Counted from the first letter of the stretch, positions 1-10,312 are shown. The stretch: DNA of 64,000 nucleotides from Candidatus Omnitrophota bacterium (GCA_041650805.1 JBAZKM010000010.1:25425-89424); one strand, 5' to 3'. Program-made: numbers and translations. The notes: generated by a model from the sequence alone, not told the origin.

Positions 1-1
1 G

Positions 2-3000
2 GACCCTACCTTAAATTATAAAGGGCAGGATGTGGCGCAATCATTCAACAGGCGCACCAGAGTAGGTTCCGCGATAATCTATTACACGCCGGCACATCGT
101 GTAGTGAGGGCCCCAAAAGATATTTTGCAGGCCCGGCCGCAGGCGCCGCCGGAAGAGAAACTGTTGGATATTGCAATACGCGGCGGATTAGAGATAAATG
201 ATGAGACAGAGTCCGGCCTGCTTGCACCGATTGTCAAAGCGCTTTACGGCAAAAAACTGGAAGAAGTGAAATCCGACGGAACCCCCGTTTTCAGGAAAGA
301 GTTTTTGGAGAGCTCGCGCACTATCGAGTCACAGCGCATAGAAGTTGGTCCCGTCCCCGCATCCGGAGTCATTAAAATGCTTATGATTTCACTTCACAAC
401 GCGCCCTGGCGAAAAAAGAAAGAAGAGCTCGCCAAAGGCGCTCAAGCGAAGACCGTCACTTACAAAGTGGATGAGCCACACCGTCCTACGCAGGAAGGGA
501 AACCGTGTAGATTCTGCGTTATCCCCGACGAAGAGGTGCTTTTCAAGATCGTAATAAACGGACATCATTATAAAGTCGCTATCAATATATTCCCGTTCGG
601 CGAGCATCATATGCTTTTGATCAGTGAAGACCCGCTGGCGCAGAATCTTGCAGAGCGCATGAAGGATTCCATACTCTTTGCAAAGGCGCTCGGTACGGAA
701 TACGAAGCGCTATTCAATTCGCCGGGCGCAGCTGCAAGCGTCCTCCACTTCCACGTACAGATAACTAAAGCTAGAACCGCCCTATTGGCAAATATCGAAG
801 CCGGGGCAGTTACCGTAGAAGATGTGGGTTTCTTCAACGGCGTCAGGATCGGCACACTTCGCGGCTGGCCCGCAGAGTCCAGGATATTTACCTCTAAGGA
901 TATCGATCGGTTTTCTGCCGAATTAGAAAGATATGTCACTTACTTGAGGCGCTCGGGCATTCCTTATAATGTGATATTCAGGGTCGAAAAGGACAATTCG
1001 CACGTCGCTTTACTTATAGTCGGAGGTAATGAGTATCCCGAGGCATTCAGAGAACTTGACGGTGCCGCCGCCGTATTTAAGATGGGCGGGAAAGAGGCAG
1101 GCGGTGATTTTATACTTCCGTCGACCGGCACCGAAAATGCAATAAAACAAAATCCGGAGCTGCTTATCAAGGGTTTATATCAGGCATCGACTCACGGCGC
1201 GTTAGATGTCTACGAACAGGCTCGTCCCCAGGCGCCGCCGGAAAGAGGGGCGGTCGAGCCGAGGCTCCTTAAAGCGATGGGCCTCACAAGCGCCGCAGGA
1301 GCGCTCGTCCTCCTTTCTGTAAGCGATGCCAGCCCGGCCCTGAAGTGGGCGGTATTACTGCCGGTGGCCATTGCCGCCTGGTTCTACTCGGCAAAGAAGA
1401 TATCCAGACTTATCGCGCCTTATATATTCAAAGAGGAAGAACCCAAGCCGGCCGAAAAGCCGTCCAATATAATCAAGCTCTTCATCATCCCGCTCGGCAT
1501 CATCGCCGCGGCATATGCCCTCGAATATATATTCGGCATTGATACCGGTGAGGTGAAATACCTTGCCGCAGGTATTGGGCCGTTCGTGCCGCGTTTACCG
1601 GAGCTTCCGCCAAATCTAGACCAGATAAAACGGATGATATTGGACAGAGCGGAAGAGGAAGAGGCGCTTGTCAACGCGTTCAGGGACCGCCTGCCGGAAG
1701 ATGTCATGGCGGCCAGGCCTGTTGCCAGGGATTTCGCCGAGCAGTGCCTTACCGATATGTTCGTGGAGAGCCATATAATGAGCCAGTGGCAGCGGGACAG
1801 GGGTGTCAGGCTGTACGATGAGATAGTCAACCTCTGGCAGCTCTTCCTGGCGGCCGAGGCGGATAAAGAGAAGGGCGGCCAGGCGTACTTCCTGGCACTC
1901 GACGAGATCAAGAGGCGCAAGACCGACGGCTCCGAATGCACGCAGATAATAGTGGTGACGCCTAACCGCGGAGGGTCGGAAGAGCCGATCACGCGTAAGC
2001 TGAAAGCGTCAGGCAGGGAGACGCTCGGCGCATTCCATCTCATATACAAAGATATAGCGCTCTCCATGTATCAGATACAGAAGTCGGACCGCGATAAAGC
2101 CGCCCTGTCGGCGGAAGAGGCGAGAGGGTTGCTCGATTCATTCGCCTCCGATACGGAGAACGATTTCAGGGCCGTGGATACAGGAGAGACAAAGGCCGGT
2201 CTGGCCGGGGCCGTCGCGGCATCCGGAGGGCTCCTGAAAGGCATACACAGGGTAGACTCCAACGGCCTGCCCGGCGGCGCGCTAGGCATAATCTTCAATT
2301 ATGACGAGGCCAGGATGGAGTCAACGCTGCCTGAACGGGAGGGCATGCGCTCGAAATACAATATAAAGAGATGGAATATCGAACAGGAAAGGATAATATT
2401 TGACAGTATCGTGAAACCGACCCTTTACGGTATAGAGAAGGATATAAGGCATGCGACCACTGCCGGTCAGAAGGAGATGATGGAGGTCTTCCAGCTCATG
2501 ATGACCGATCTGACCGGCCACATAAAGATCGAGCGGGGAGAGCCCTCCGTCGCATTGCAGGCATATGATATGGTAGCCCGTCTGGAGCCGATGTTCGCGG
2601 CATACGCGAGCGGCAGTATCGGCGACGCGCTCGACAGAGGCGAAAGCTTCCGTACCATGTTCAACAGGTTCATAACCGCGCTCGACAGGGATCCTCGCCT
2701 GGCGCCACAGGATGTCGAATTTGAGGCGGAGAAGTTCCATAAGTGCTTCGACGAAGTGGTAAGCAAGATCACAAAGGACTCCATTGAGGACGAGACATTG
2801 AAGAGGATGTATCAGGAAGTCCTCGGTTCCATATCGCGGAAGAGGTATGCGGCGCGTTTCGCGCTCTGGAAGTGGTTTGCCGAAAACAGGACTACCCTGG
2901 ATAGATACCACGGGATGGTTGAATCCCTGGGCATGGTAATAAGTGAGATATGTATACGGCTCAACCTGGAAGAAGTTGCCGTAGAAGGGCTCGAAGAGGT

Positions 3001-6000
3001 GGTGAAAGAGGCGAAGCGTCAGGGTCGTGAAGTGGTTATTGTATCAAAGGACCTTATAAGGGACGAACTTATCCTGAGGACACTCACCGAAAAGTACGGG
3101 GTGAGGGCCTTTGTCTGCAGCAACGGTTCTACCCAGGAACACGCGGGCATCATAATAACGGCTAGCGGTTCATCCCTCATGGTCAACCTGCCCGAGATAT
3201 TGATAGATAAGCTCGGCAGGACCGGAGAGCCGGTCTCTTTCTATACATCCGAGACGGGTTTTGAATCGCGCCTTTATATAGGTCCGCACACCACAAGCGC
3301 CGGTATGGATGTCGTGAAGGGGGTCATAACGAGCCAGGTCTTGAGAGATTACTATGTGCAGAGAGAAACGGAGAGGATGAGGGAGCGGAGCGTAGCGGCA
3401 ACGTTTGACGGAGAGGTTGTGATACCCGTGTACGGGAACGTGAACCTGCCGTATCACCTCAATAGGGGGGATTTCGGCATACCGGAGGAAGGTGCCGCCG
3501 CGAGGGTCGCACGCGTATATGAAGCAGGCGCAAACGGCATAGCGCTCGCAAGGACCGAATATATGTTCATGGGGTCAGAGGCGCCGTCCTTTGAGATGCA
3601 GCGCGACCTTTATATCGGCATAGCCGGCATCAAGGATGCGCCGGTCACCTTAAGGACATTCGATAAACGAGATGACAAGGCCTGTATAGCGCTTCAGGAC
3701 GTGCCCAATAAATACGGCTTCGATTATTGCAGGACAGAGCCGGGCAGGGCGGCATTGAAGACACAGGTGAAGGCGATATATGCCGCATATGCATATCTGC
3801 GGGAGAGGAGGAACCTCGATAATCTGCGCATGATGTTCCCAAATATAAAGACGGTGGACGATATGAGGTTCCTTGCCGAGCTCATCAACGAGGTGAAGAC
3901 GGAGCTCCTGAAGGAGATGAAGGCATCCAGAGAGACGCTCGACGCGATGCCCCTCGGCATAATGGTCGAAGAGAAGGAACTCGTTAAGGTCGAGAGGTCG
4001 CCGAACGACTTCATCACAGCGCCGGATAACCTGATCGCGGTCCTCGACAACGAACTCCTTAAAATAAGCTTCCTGAGCATAGGCACTAACGACCTCATAT
4101 CGAACGTAAAGAACAGGCGCCGGGCGCTGCTTACCAACAAGCATTTTGACAAGGAGATACTCGGTATCCTTGATATGATAGTCAGGACCGCCGCCGAGAG
4201 GCACATCTCGGTCACGGTATGCGGGGACGTGGCCCGTTTCGCGAAGACGCTCATATTCAGCATATATCTGGCCAGAAGATACGGCGTTCCGCTTGTGCCC
4301 GGCGTGACGGCAGAGATGGTGGCAAAGCTGAAGACGCACACGGAATTCTCCGATTCGCGTAACGGCGCCAACATATTTGAAGGGTGGGAAGAGAAGGGTG
4401 AGGAAGAGATCAATGGCCTCGTAGAGAGCAAGGTACAGACGATAGTCGGCAGGATAACGGAGCGGGAGCCGATCTTCAGGGACATCCTGGACCGGAGATT
4501 GAGCGCTGTGATCGGTCCTGCTGCCCCAAGGCGCGGCCCGACCGCGGGCTCGGCCAATGTCGGCGTCATAGCCGCGCTCATACCTGTAGTAATAACCCTG
4601 GCGGCGCTTTTCCGCAGCCCTGTTGCGCAGGCGAGCGTCCGGCAGGCGTCGGAGGCCGCAGGCGGTATACTGTCCAATCTGCCTTTCGAGATGCAGGCAG
4701 CCGGGAGCGCCGTCATAGCAGTAATGTTCGTTGCGCTGCTCATATCGGCCGGGATATTCGGCAGACGGGCCCCTCCGGGCAGGCCGATATCGAAAGACCG
4801 GCTCCCGGCTAAGGCGAGCACAGGGTGGAGCCCGTTCTCTACGCAATTTGCCGCTAAAAGCGTCATAAATTTCTCGGACCCCGTTCCGGTCATGGATCCC
4901 GATGATCCGCATTTTGCCATACTAAGCTCCGTGGAGAAGTATCTCAGACAGACATTCCCCGGAGAACCTATACCAATATCTCCTTTCGTGAATGCCCTCT
5001 TTGCGAAATATCCCGATAAAGTGGATAATATAAAGGTCCTCATCGACGAGGGTTATATGAAACATGTGGCCAGGACGCTTTATGAAAATACCATTAAATG
5101 TACAGAGAAACCTAATAATATGGCGGCCGAGTTCTACGATTCCGCGGGACACAGGGAAGATGAACTTATGCTCACCTATCAGGACAGGGGCACGAGCATT
5201 CTGAGGGCCATTACATCGATACTTGCCGCGAACAACATAAATATAAGAGAGAATTTCTCGATAACTTTTCCTCTGACAATAGGGGGCGCGCCTATGGTCA
5301 TAAGGACCGGTATATGCATTGTGGAACGGGACGGCAGGCGCCTCTCCAGGCATGACCGGGATGATGTGAGGTTTGCCCTGGAGGATGTGGATATATTGAA
5401 AGAAGTACGCGCCCCCCTTATCAGACGCAGCATCATAGGACTTATATGGGACGCTGTAGACGGGGAGGTCAAAGAGTATATTATCGAGAGCGACCTGGAA
5501 GCGGATGCGGAAGCGACAAGGAACGAGAACTTTGCCATGAGCGCACGATTGAAGCCGGGTTATGAGATAGTTCTGAGGGCCAGCCGTCCGGAGAGCGTAT
5601 TCAGCACCAGGATGGTAGGCATCAAGAACAGGATAGCCAGGGAGTTGAATACGTCTGGTGTGAACGCGAACATAAGTTCCGTGGAAGACAACAGGGGCGT
5701 GACGGTAGAGATACGTATTGCCATAGAGATGAACATAGCCAATCTCAGCCGGCTTGTCCTGGCCCTGGGGACGGGCGATTTTAAGACAGACGAATACGGG
5801 AAGGCGAGGAGATTTTCAGAAGAGGAGCTGGTGGCAAAGCTTAACGAACGGGCTGCCCTCTATCTGGAGGGGCTCACTCAGGATACGGATGAGTATAACC
5901 AGCTTCTGGAATACTTATACGGAGGAAAGGGCAGCGACAGCATCGGACTCGTCAATATTGTAAAGGATCCCGATACGGTCACATCGGTGCCGGATCCCAG

Positions 6001-8383
6001 CGACGATTGGCGCCCAAAGGATAAAAAGTTCGGGGATCTACAGGCGGTAAAGATAGAATCCTATAAGGCGCGCCTCTCCCAGAGGACATGCACATACAAT
6101 GATATGTCGCGGGTGGCCAGGGCGGTCACTTATTTCGCCCATTTTGTCGCCCGGCGTAATGCCGACAGGTATGTCTTCCTGTCGAGGGCCGCGGATACGG
6201 TATACAATGCTTATGTGATCATGAACCTCATGCAGGGGTATCCAAATAAGGGCGTGGCCTTCTTCGTCTCGGCCGACACCATGGGATGGAACACGTCACG
6301 CTGGTTCATACATGAAGAGATAAAGGGCGTGCTGTCGACCCTTACCGCGAGGAAGAAAGGGACGGTGACTTTCGAAGAGTTGACGCGCGGGGTCATGGGT
6401 TATTTCGACAACATCTATATGGCAGAACATGCGGTAAGCATAAGGGAAAAGAGGACAGGCAAGGAGGTCAAGGGCCTCTACAGGGTCCGTGACGCGATCG
6501 CCTACTGGACGGGACCCGGCAAAAAGATCGTGGAAGTGCCGGTACTCGACGCAAACACCAGAAAAGAGATAGGGAGAGTCGGCCTCGAGGTGACGGTCAG
6601 CGCCAATGCGTCCGGCAGTTATTATGAAGAGAAGATAACGGGCGTGCATTCGCTTACAGGCTCTATAGGTAAAGATATGGATACAAGGAACGCCGAAGTC
6701 GACGTATCTGAAGAGGCGCTCTCCAATATACGCGTATCCACGCTCTTTAACGCGATATATGAACAGTGTAAGGTGGCAGGCACCCTGGACGGCCTAAAGC
6801 CGAACAGCACCGTATGCGTGGTGGACGAAATAGCCGACGGGACTTATGATTTTATACTTAAATATATAGTAGAGAAAAAGACACGGGATGAGGCGAACCC
6901 GCGCAACCTTAATGTCACCATGTTCATAGGACGCGTCAGAACGGACGAATTCAGAAAAGTCGACGGGTATCCCGCGCTGAGCGCCGAAGAGATATCGGAA
7001 ACCTTCGGCATATCGCCCTCTGAGGCGGAGGAGATAATAGAGGCAAATTCCACGATAGCGGACAGGATGCCGCATCCGGAGATGGTGGCCGAATTCCCGC
7101 AGGAACAACTGCCGATATATAACACCAACATACCGCTGCATTTCGAATCGGCGACAGAGGGAGAGGCGATAAGCTGGTATCTCCTCGCTCTCCTGGTCTA
7201 TAACAGCGGGGTCGACTTTGTCAATGCGGGCAAGGCGGCATCCGGCGTTACGCCTCCCGAGAAGGGCGCACCGGAAGGCGCCCCTCACCTGCTTCTCGGT
7301 ATCCCCGTTCCTCCGGAGGGCATGGGTGCCGAAAGCCAGATGAAGGTCCAGGAGGCCTTATCGTCTCTCGGTTTTAAGGAGAGGGTAGAGCCCGTCTTCT
7401 TCGTGGATGCCGGCGACGACATGAAGAATAAGGAAGAGGTCGACCGCCTGGTGAAAGGATCCGGCGCGGTCATGGGCGTCTCCGTAGCGCGCGGGATCTC
7501 AATAGAAGATCTCGCCGCAGAGATACGCCAGGGCGACTCAATGAAACTTCTCGTCTCAGAGCTCTTCAGGCGCACCGACCGCGACATCGCCTCTCTTGAC
7601 AGCGCCGCGATCGAATCGATGGACGACGCGCGGTTGCAGGAAATGCTGAGGAGATTATCGAGGATATTGCCGGGTATCGTCTCAGAACGGATCCTCTCAA
7701 AGCTCGACACCTATAACGCAAGCATGAAGGCGATCGCCAGGAGATCGGCCATCCGGCACACGAGAGTTGACAGGGCCGTATCGGATGTCGCAAAGACAAA
7801 AGAGAACCTGCTCGTCAGTATCCGCGCCGGGTCGCTGGGTGAAGTGAAGCTCCTCGCCGAAGCGCACAGGGAGCGGATGCGGCTTGCGAAGTCGATAAAC
7901 CCGGAATTTACACCTCTGAAGCTACAGGTCCGCCTCACCGTGGAGAAGGCCGACGAAGAGAGGATAAACGAAGGCACTAAGCAGGAGCTGATGAAGCTCA
8001 TGGATATCGACGGTATAGACCTCGAACTGGTCAGCGAGGAAGATGCGGCCAGGATCGACTCGATAGAAGCCATTTATGATAGATACGGACAGGGTTATGC
8101 GAAGGAACATGTTGCCATAGTCGAGCCGCTCAAAGAAGGCAGGGCCGGTGAAGATACAGGCAGGCTCATATTCATGGAATATGAAGGAGGCATAGCCACT
8201 TCCCAGGTATACGATGCCGCCCTCGTCGCGATGACGGCGGTAGAAAGAGACCCGCTCATGCCGGGGCTCGTAAAAGACGACAGTACCGGCTGGTTCAGGT
8301 TCCTTCCGCCCATGACAGCGGTGGAACTCGAGAATATCAAGCACGAGGCGGAGCGTTACAAATCGGTCCTGATGAGCGCGTAA
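2..8383 (+). CDS. Giant fusion: HIT-like transferase, membrane segments, PTS enzyme I-like, C-terminal unknown domains (5' end outside window)
   Basis: The frame is open from base 2, so the gene probably begins upstream. A GTG at 32 is the first possible start seen, but it has no clear ribosome site. Residues are numbered from that GTG. Residues 45-390 look like a HIT/DUF4922-type nucleotidyl-transfer domain, with CRFC near 160 and HFHVQ at 239. It is bracketed by two identical linkers, QARPQAPPE at 33 and 396. Hydrophobic segments lie near 416-454 and 480-502. Residues about 730-1490 match phosphotransferase enzyme I: phospho-His in STQEHAG (H1037), ALARTEY, LRTFDKRDDK, GIMVEE, SIGTND (about 1348) and VCGD (about 1397). 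Two more hydrophobic segments follow (about 1510-1530 and 1560-1578). A region near 2262 (CVVDEIADG) resembles a phosphoribosyltransferase loop, but this is weak. The rest is unrecognised. Enzyme I normally phosphorylates HPr from PEP in the cytosol. No HPr is seen here, so the role is open. Confidence 0.75.
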   Translation, partial: DPTLNYKGQDVAQSFNRRTRVGSAIIYYTPAHRVVRAPKDILQARPQAPPEEKLLDIAIRGGLEINDETESGLLAPIVKALYGKKLEEVKSDGTPVFRKEFLESSRTIESQRIEVGPVPASGVIKMLMISLHNAPWRKKKEELAKGAQAKTVTYKVDEPHRPTQEGKPCRFCVIPDEEVLFKIVINGHHYKVAINIFPFGEHHMLLISEDPLAQNLAERMKDSILFAKALGTEYEALFNSPGAAASVLHFHVQITKARTALLANIEAGAVTVEDVGFFNGVRIGTLRGWPAESRIFTSKDIDRFSAELERYVTYLRRSGIPYNVIFRVEKDNSHVALLIVGGNEYPEAFRELDGAAAVFKMGGKEAGGDFILPSTGTENAIKQNPELLIKGLYQASTHGALDVYEQARPQAPPERGAVEPRLLKAMGLTSAAGALVLLSVSDASPALKWAVLLPVAIAAWFYSAKKISRLIAPYIFKEEEPKPAEKPSNIIKLFIIPLGIIAAAYALEYIFGIDTGEVKYLAAGIGPFVPRLPELPPNLDQIKRMILDRAEEEEALVNAFRDRLPEDVMAARPVARDFAEQCLTDMFVESHIMSQWQRDRGVRLYDEIVNLWQLFLAAEADKEKGGQAYFLALDEIKRRKTDGSECTQIIVVTPNRGGSEEPITRKLKASGRETLGAFHLIYKDIALSMYQIQKSDRDKAALSAEEARGLLDSFASDTENDFRAVDTGETKAGLAGAVAASGGLLKGIHRVDSNGLPGGALGIIFNYDEARMESTLPEREGMRSKYNIKRWNIEQERIIFDSIVKPTLYGIEKDIRHATTAGQKEMMEVFQLMMTDLTGHIKIERGEPSVALQAYDMVARLEPMFAAYASGSIGDALDRGESFRTMFNRFITALDRDPRLAPQDVEFEAEKFHKCFDEVVSKITKDSIEDETLKRMYQEVLGSISRKRYAARFALWKWFAENRTTLDRYHGMVESLGMVISEICIRLNLEEVAVEGLEEVVKEAKRQGREVVIVSKDLIRDELILRTLTEKYGVRAFVCSNGSTQEHAGIIITASGSSLMVNLPEILIDKLGRTGEPVSFYTSETGFESRLYIGPHTTSAGMDVVKGVITSQVLRDYYVQRETERMRERSVAATFDGEVVIPVYGNVNLPYHLNRGDFGIPEEGAAARVARVYEAGANGIALARTEYMFMGSEAPSFEMQRDLYIGIAGIKDAPVTLRTFDKRDDKACIALQDVPNKYGFDYCRTEPGRAALKTQVKAIYAAYAYLRERRNLDNLRMMFPNIKTVDDMRFLAELINEVKTELLKEMKASRETLDAMPLGIMVEEKELVKVERSPNDFITAPDNLIAVLDNELLKISFLSIGTNDLISNVKNRRRALLTNKHFDKEILGILDMIVRTAAERHISVTVCGDVARFAKTLIFSIYLARRYGVPLVPGVTAEMVAKLKTHTEFSDSRNGANIFEGWEEKGEEEINGLVESKVQTIVGRITEREPIFRDILDRRLSAVIGPAAPRRGPTAGSANVGVIAALIPVVITLAALFRSPVAQASVRQASEAAGGILSNLPFEMQAAGSAVIAVMFVALLISAGIFGRRAPPGRPISKDRLPAKASTGWSPFSTQFAAKSVINFSDPVPVMDPDDPHFAILSSVEKYLRQTFPGEPIPISPFVNALFAKYPDKVDNIKVLIDEGYMKHVARTLYENTIKCTEKPNNMAAEFYDSAGHREDELMLTYQDRGTSILRAITSILAANNINIRENFSITFPLTIGGAPMVIRTGICIVERDGRRLSRHDRDDVRFALEDVDILKEVRAPLIRRSIIGLIWDAVDGEVKEYIIESDLEADAEATRNENFAMSARLKPGYEIVLRASRPESVFSTRMVGIKNRIARELNTSGVNANISSVEDNRGVTVEIRIAIEMNIANLSRLVLALGTGDFKTDEYGKARRFSEEELVAKLNERAALYLEGLTQDTDEYNQLLEYLYGGKGSDSIGLVNIVKDPDTVTSVPDPSDDWRPKDKKFGDLQAVKIESYKARLSQRTCTYNDMSRVARAVTYFAHFVARRNADRYVFLSRAADTVYNAYVIMNLMQGYPNKGVAFFVSADTMGWNTSRWFIHEEIKGVLSTLTARKKGTVTFEELTRGVMGYFDNIYMAEHAVSIREKRTGKEVKGLYRVRDAIAYWTGPGKKIVEVPVLDANTRKEIGRVGLEVTVSANASGSYYEEKITGVHSLTGSIGKDMDTRNAEVDVSEEALSNIRVSTLFNAIYEQCKVAGTLDGLKPNSTVCVVDEIADGTYDFILKYIVEKKTRDEANPRNLNVTMFIGRVRTDEFRKVDGYPALSAEEISETFGISPSEAEEIIEANSTIADRMPHPEMVAEFPQEQLPIYNTNIPLHFESATEGEAISWYLLALLVYNSGVDFVNAGKAASGVTPPEKGAPEGAPHLLLGIPVPPEGMGAESQMKVQEALSSLGFKERVEPVFFVDAGDDMKNKEEVDRLVKGSGAVMGVSVARGISIEDLAAEIRQGDSMKLLVSELFRRTDRDIASLDSAAIESMDDARLQEMLRRLSRILPGIVSERILSKLDTYNASMKAIARRSAIRHTRVDRAVSDVAKTKENLLVSIRAGSLGEVKLLAEAHRERMRLAKSINPEFTPLKLQVRLTVEKADEERINEGTKQELMKLMDIDGIDLELVSEEDAARIDSIEAIYDRYGQGYAKEHVAIVEPLKEGRAGEDTGRLIFMEYEGGIATSQVYDAALVAMTAVERDPLMPGLVKDDSTGWFRFLPPMTAVELENIKHEAERYKSVLMSA

Positions 8384-8400
8384 CGTCAGATCTTTGATTT

Positions 8401-8499
8401 TTATGTAGAGCGAGAGGGAGATTACCCCTCCCATCCTATCTTCGTCCTTCCGGGGACTCTGCCAAGCGGCCTCCGGGAGGGCGAAGATAGGCTACATAA
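8401..8499 (+). ncRNA. Branched inverted-repeat structure after the first giant gene
   Basis: An outer helix pairs TTATGTAG (8401-8408) with CTACATAA (8492-8499). Inside it is a long arm pairing CCTATCTTCG (8435-8444) with CGAAGATAGG (8482-8491), extended by nearly complementary CCTTCCGG/CCGGGAGG. There is also a short GGGAG/CTCCC hairpin around 8416-8432. The layout reads as a three-way junction. No T-run follows, so it is not a standard intrinsic terminator. It could be a 3' processing or stability element, a Rho-independent variant or a small structured RNA. No known RNA family was recognised. Confidence 0.45.
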
Positions 8500-8518
8500 T
8501 TCGAGTAAGATAGCAAGT

Positions 8519-8571
8519 TGGGGTATAGGGTATTAGATAAGAAATAGGAAGTCAGGGTATAGGGTATAGGG
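8519..8571 (+). repeat. GGGTATA-type degenerate intergenic repeat
   Basis: Several copies of GGGTATAGGGTAT and close variants lie just before the HD-GYP gene. A similar tract occurs at 48523-48554, at the start of a glycosidase gene. Confidence 0.6.
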
Positions 8572-8584
8572 AAAAAGAAAAGAT

Positions 8585-10222
8585 ATGGAAGAGAGAACGG
8601 CGCGACCAAATATCGGCTATCACCAGGGATCTCATGAAAATCTTCGGTTACAGATCTCGAAGATATCGGGGGTGGTCGATACGGGGGAGCGGTTCTCCGA
8701 GGCCGTCAGCGTAAACCATCTCCTTTCCCTCATCATAAAAGAGACGCTCGATCTCACCGGGACAAATGTCTGTATCATCTGGCTCAAGGACAATTCAGGC
8801 AACCTCATACCGCGGATGAGTTTCGGGCTGAAGACGCCCGCCATCCGGTCCTTCAAGTTAAAGACAGCATCGGAACTGGCCCGGTGCATCATGTCCAGAG
8901 AGGGCGCCACATATATACGCGACCTTAAGAACAGGGTTGACGCTTCAACGCGCCGGCTTATCGTAAGAGAAGGGCTATTGTCGCTCGTCGCCGCTCCGCT
9001 TGTGGCATGCGGTGAGCGGATAGGCGTACTGATGGTATCCGCCAGGGAGCGGCGCAGGTTTGAGGATGTAGACCTGAAGGTATTTGAGGCCGTCGCCAGG
9101 CAGTCGACGCTCGCCATAATGGATATAGGGCTTTATGAACGGATGGACAGGAAGGTGAAAGAGAAGATAAAAGAGATGTCTATGCTCTTCACCATGTCCA
9201 GGTCCATCTCCTCTTCCATAGATGTGGAACTGCTCCTCGAGATCATACTCGAAAAGGTGAAGACGCTTATGAACGCCAGGTTCTGTACGCTGCGGCTCCT
9301 GGGCGAGACGAGAAAGAGGATGCGGCTTACGGCGTCAGCGGGGCTCTCAAAAGATGAACTTAAAAGGATGGCCGGGGCCGATAATAATATATCGAGGACC
9401 GCAATGTCGGGCAGTTCCCCGGTAGTAGTCCCCGCCTCCGCCTGCGGAGACGGCAAACGCCTCGCCGAACTTAAGCGGAAGAGGGTAGGCACGGTCGTGG
9501 CGGTGCCTCTGCTCAGCCACAGGCGGAAGATCGGAGTCCTCTCCGTATATATAATGCAGGAGAAGATATTCGCCAGGGAGGATATGGAGATGTTCGAGAT
9601 GGTGGGGAGCTTATGTTCCATGGCCATCGAGAACTCAAGGATGATCGAGCGCGTCAAGCGGGATTACCTCAATACCATAAAGACGCTCGCCAGGATAATA
9701 GATGAGAACGATTCATATACGCGCGGCCACTGCGAGAAGGTCATGCGGTACTCCATACTCATAAGCAAACGTCTCGGCCTGCCGGAACGCGTTATACAGG
9801 ACATAAAGACGGCAAGTTTACTTCACGATATAGGCAAGATAGGGATAGACCTCGGTATCATACAGAAGAAGGGGAAGCTTGAAGGCGACGACTGGAAGAA
9901 GGTCAGACTGCACCCGGAAATAGGCGCAAGGATAGTGAGCCAGGTAGGTTTCCTGCAGGAGGTGGTGCCTATCATACAGCACCACCATGAACGTTTTGGG
10001 GGAGGCGGTTATCCTGATGCCCGGTTGATGAGCGGCAATATCCCCCTGGGCGCCCGTGTGATAGCGGTGGCTGACGCCTTCGATGCCATGACGAGCGACA
10101 GGCCTTACAGGGAGGCGATGTCGAAGGAGGCGGCCCGGGAAGAGTTGAAGAGATGTGCCGGCTCCCAGTTCGACCCGAATATAGTCGATGCCTTCCTGAA
10201 GACACGGGTCTTTTGCAACTAA
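8585..10222 (+). CDS. GAF-GAF-HD-GYP signalling protein (probable cyclic-di-GMP phosphodiesterase)
   Basis: The protein has 545 residues and no signal peptide or membrane segment, so it is probably cytosolic. Two GAF sensor domains lie at about 40-178 and 205-345, joined by a helical linker rich in Lys and Glu. A C-terminal HD-GYP domain occupies about 355-540. The metal and catalytic signature is intact: RGHCEKV, HDIGKIG (H414), HPEIGARI, HHHERFGGGGYP (GYP at 475-477) and DAFDAMTSDRPYR. HD-GYP domains hydrolyse cyclic-di-GMP, and some hydrolyse cGAMP. The GAF ligands cannot be told from sequence. The start at 8585 lies behind an A-rich stretch with only a weak AAAG ribosome site. The gene stands alone between two giant genes, with about 200 bases before it and a strong promoter for the next gene after it. 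Confidence 0.9.
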   Translation: MEERTARPNIGYHQGSHENLRLQISKISGVVDTGERFSEAVSVNHLLSLIIKETLDLTGTNVCIIWLKDNSGNLIPRMSFGLKTPAIRSFKLKTASELARCIMSREGATYIRDLKNRVDASTRRLIVREGLLSLVAAPLVACGERIGVLMVSARERRRFEDVDLKVFEAVARQSTLAIMDIGLYERMDRKVKEKIKEMSMLFTMSRSISSSIDVELLLEIILEKVKTLMNARFCTLRLLGETRKRMRLTASAGLSKDELKRMAGADNNISRTAMSGSSPVVVPASACGDGKRLAELKRKRVGTVVAVPLLSHRRKIGVLSVYIMQEKIFAREDMEMFEMVGSLCSMAIENSRMIERVKRDYLNTIKTLARIIDENDSYTRGHCEKVMRYSILISKRLGLPERVIQDIKTASLLHDIGKIGIDLGIIQKKGKLEGDDWKKVRLHPEIGARIVSQVGFLQEVVPIIQHHHERFGGGGYPDARLMSGNIPLGARVIAVADAFDAMTSDRPYREAMSKEAAREELKRCAGSQFDPNIVDAFLKTRVFCN

Positions 10223-10283
10223 CCGGTACGATGAGTGCTGGGAAAATAGTTAGTTAAACTATAAAAAAGTTGATTTTCGTCTA

Positions 10284-10312
10284 TTGACAAGTTAGAAGTA
10301 TAAATGTATAAT
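10284..10312 (+). promoter_or_regulatory. Consensus sigma-70-type promoter before the 3679-aa gene
   Basis: TTGACA at 10284-10289 and TATAAT at 10307-10312 are separated by 17 bases, a perfect match to the housekeeping consensus. The start codon at 10380 lies about 60 bases past the expected transcription start and has an AAGGAGA ribosome site just upstream. Confidence 0.85.

Noticed and set aside
3650..5043. Two long minus-strand frames (420 and 439 aa) inside the first giant gene
   Set aside because: They lie opposite well-supported enzyme I motifs, have no domain pattern and arise from the codon bias of the + strand gene.
5500..6000. HPr domain inside the first giant protein
   Set aside because: A segment after the enzyme I part looked HPr-sized but lacks the GLHARP phospho-His motif; it may be ACT-like or unrelated.
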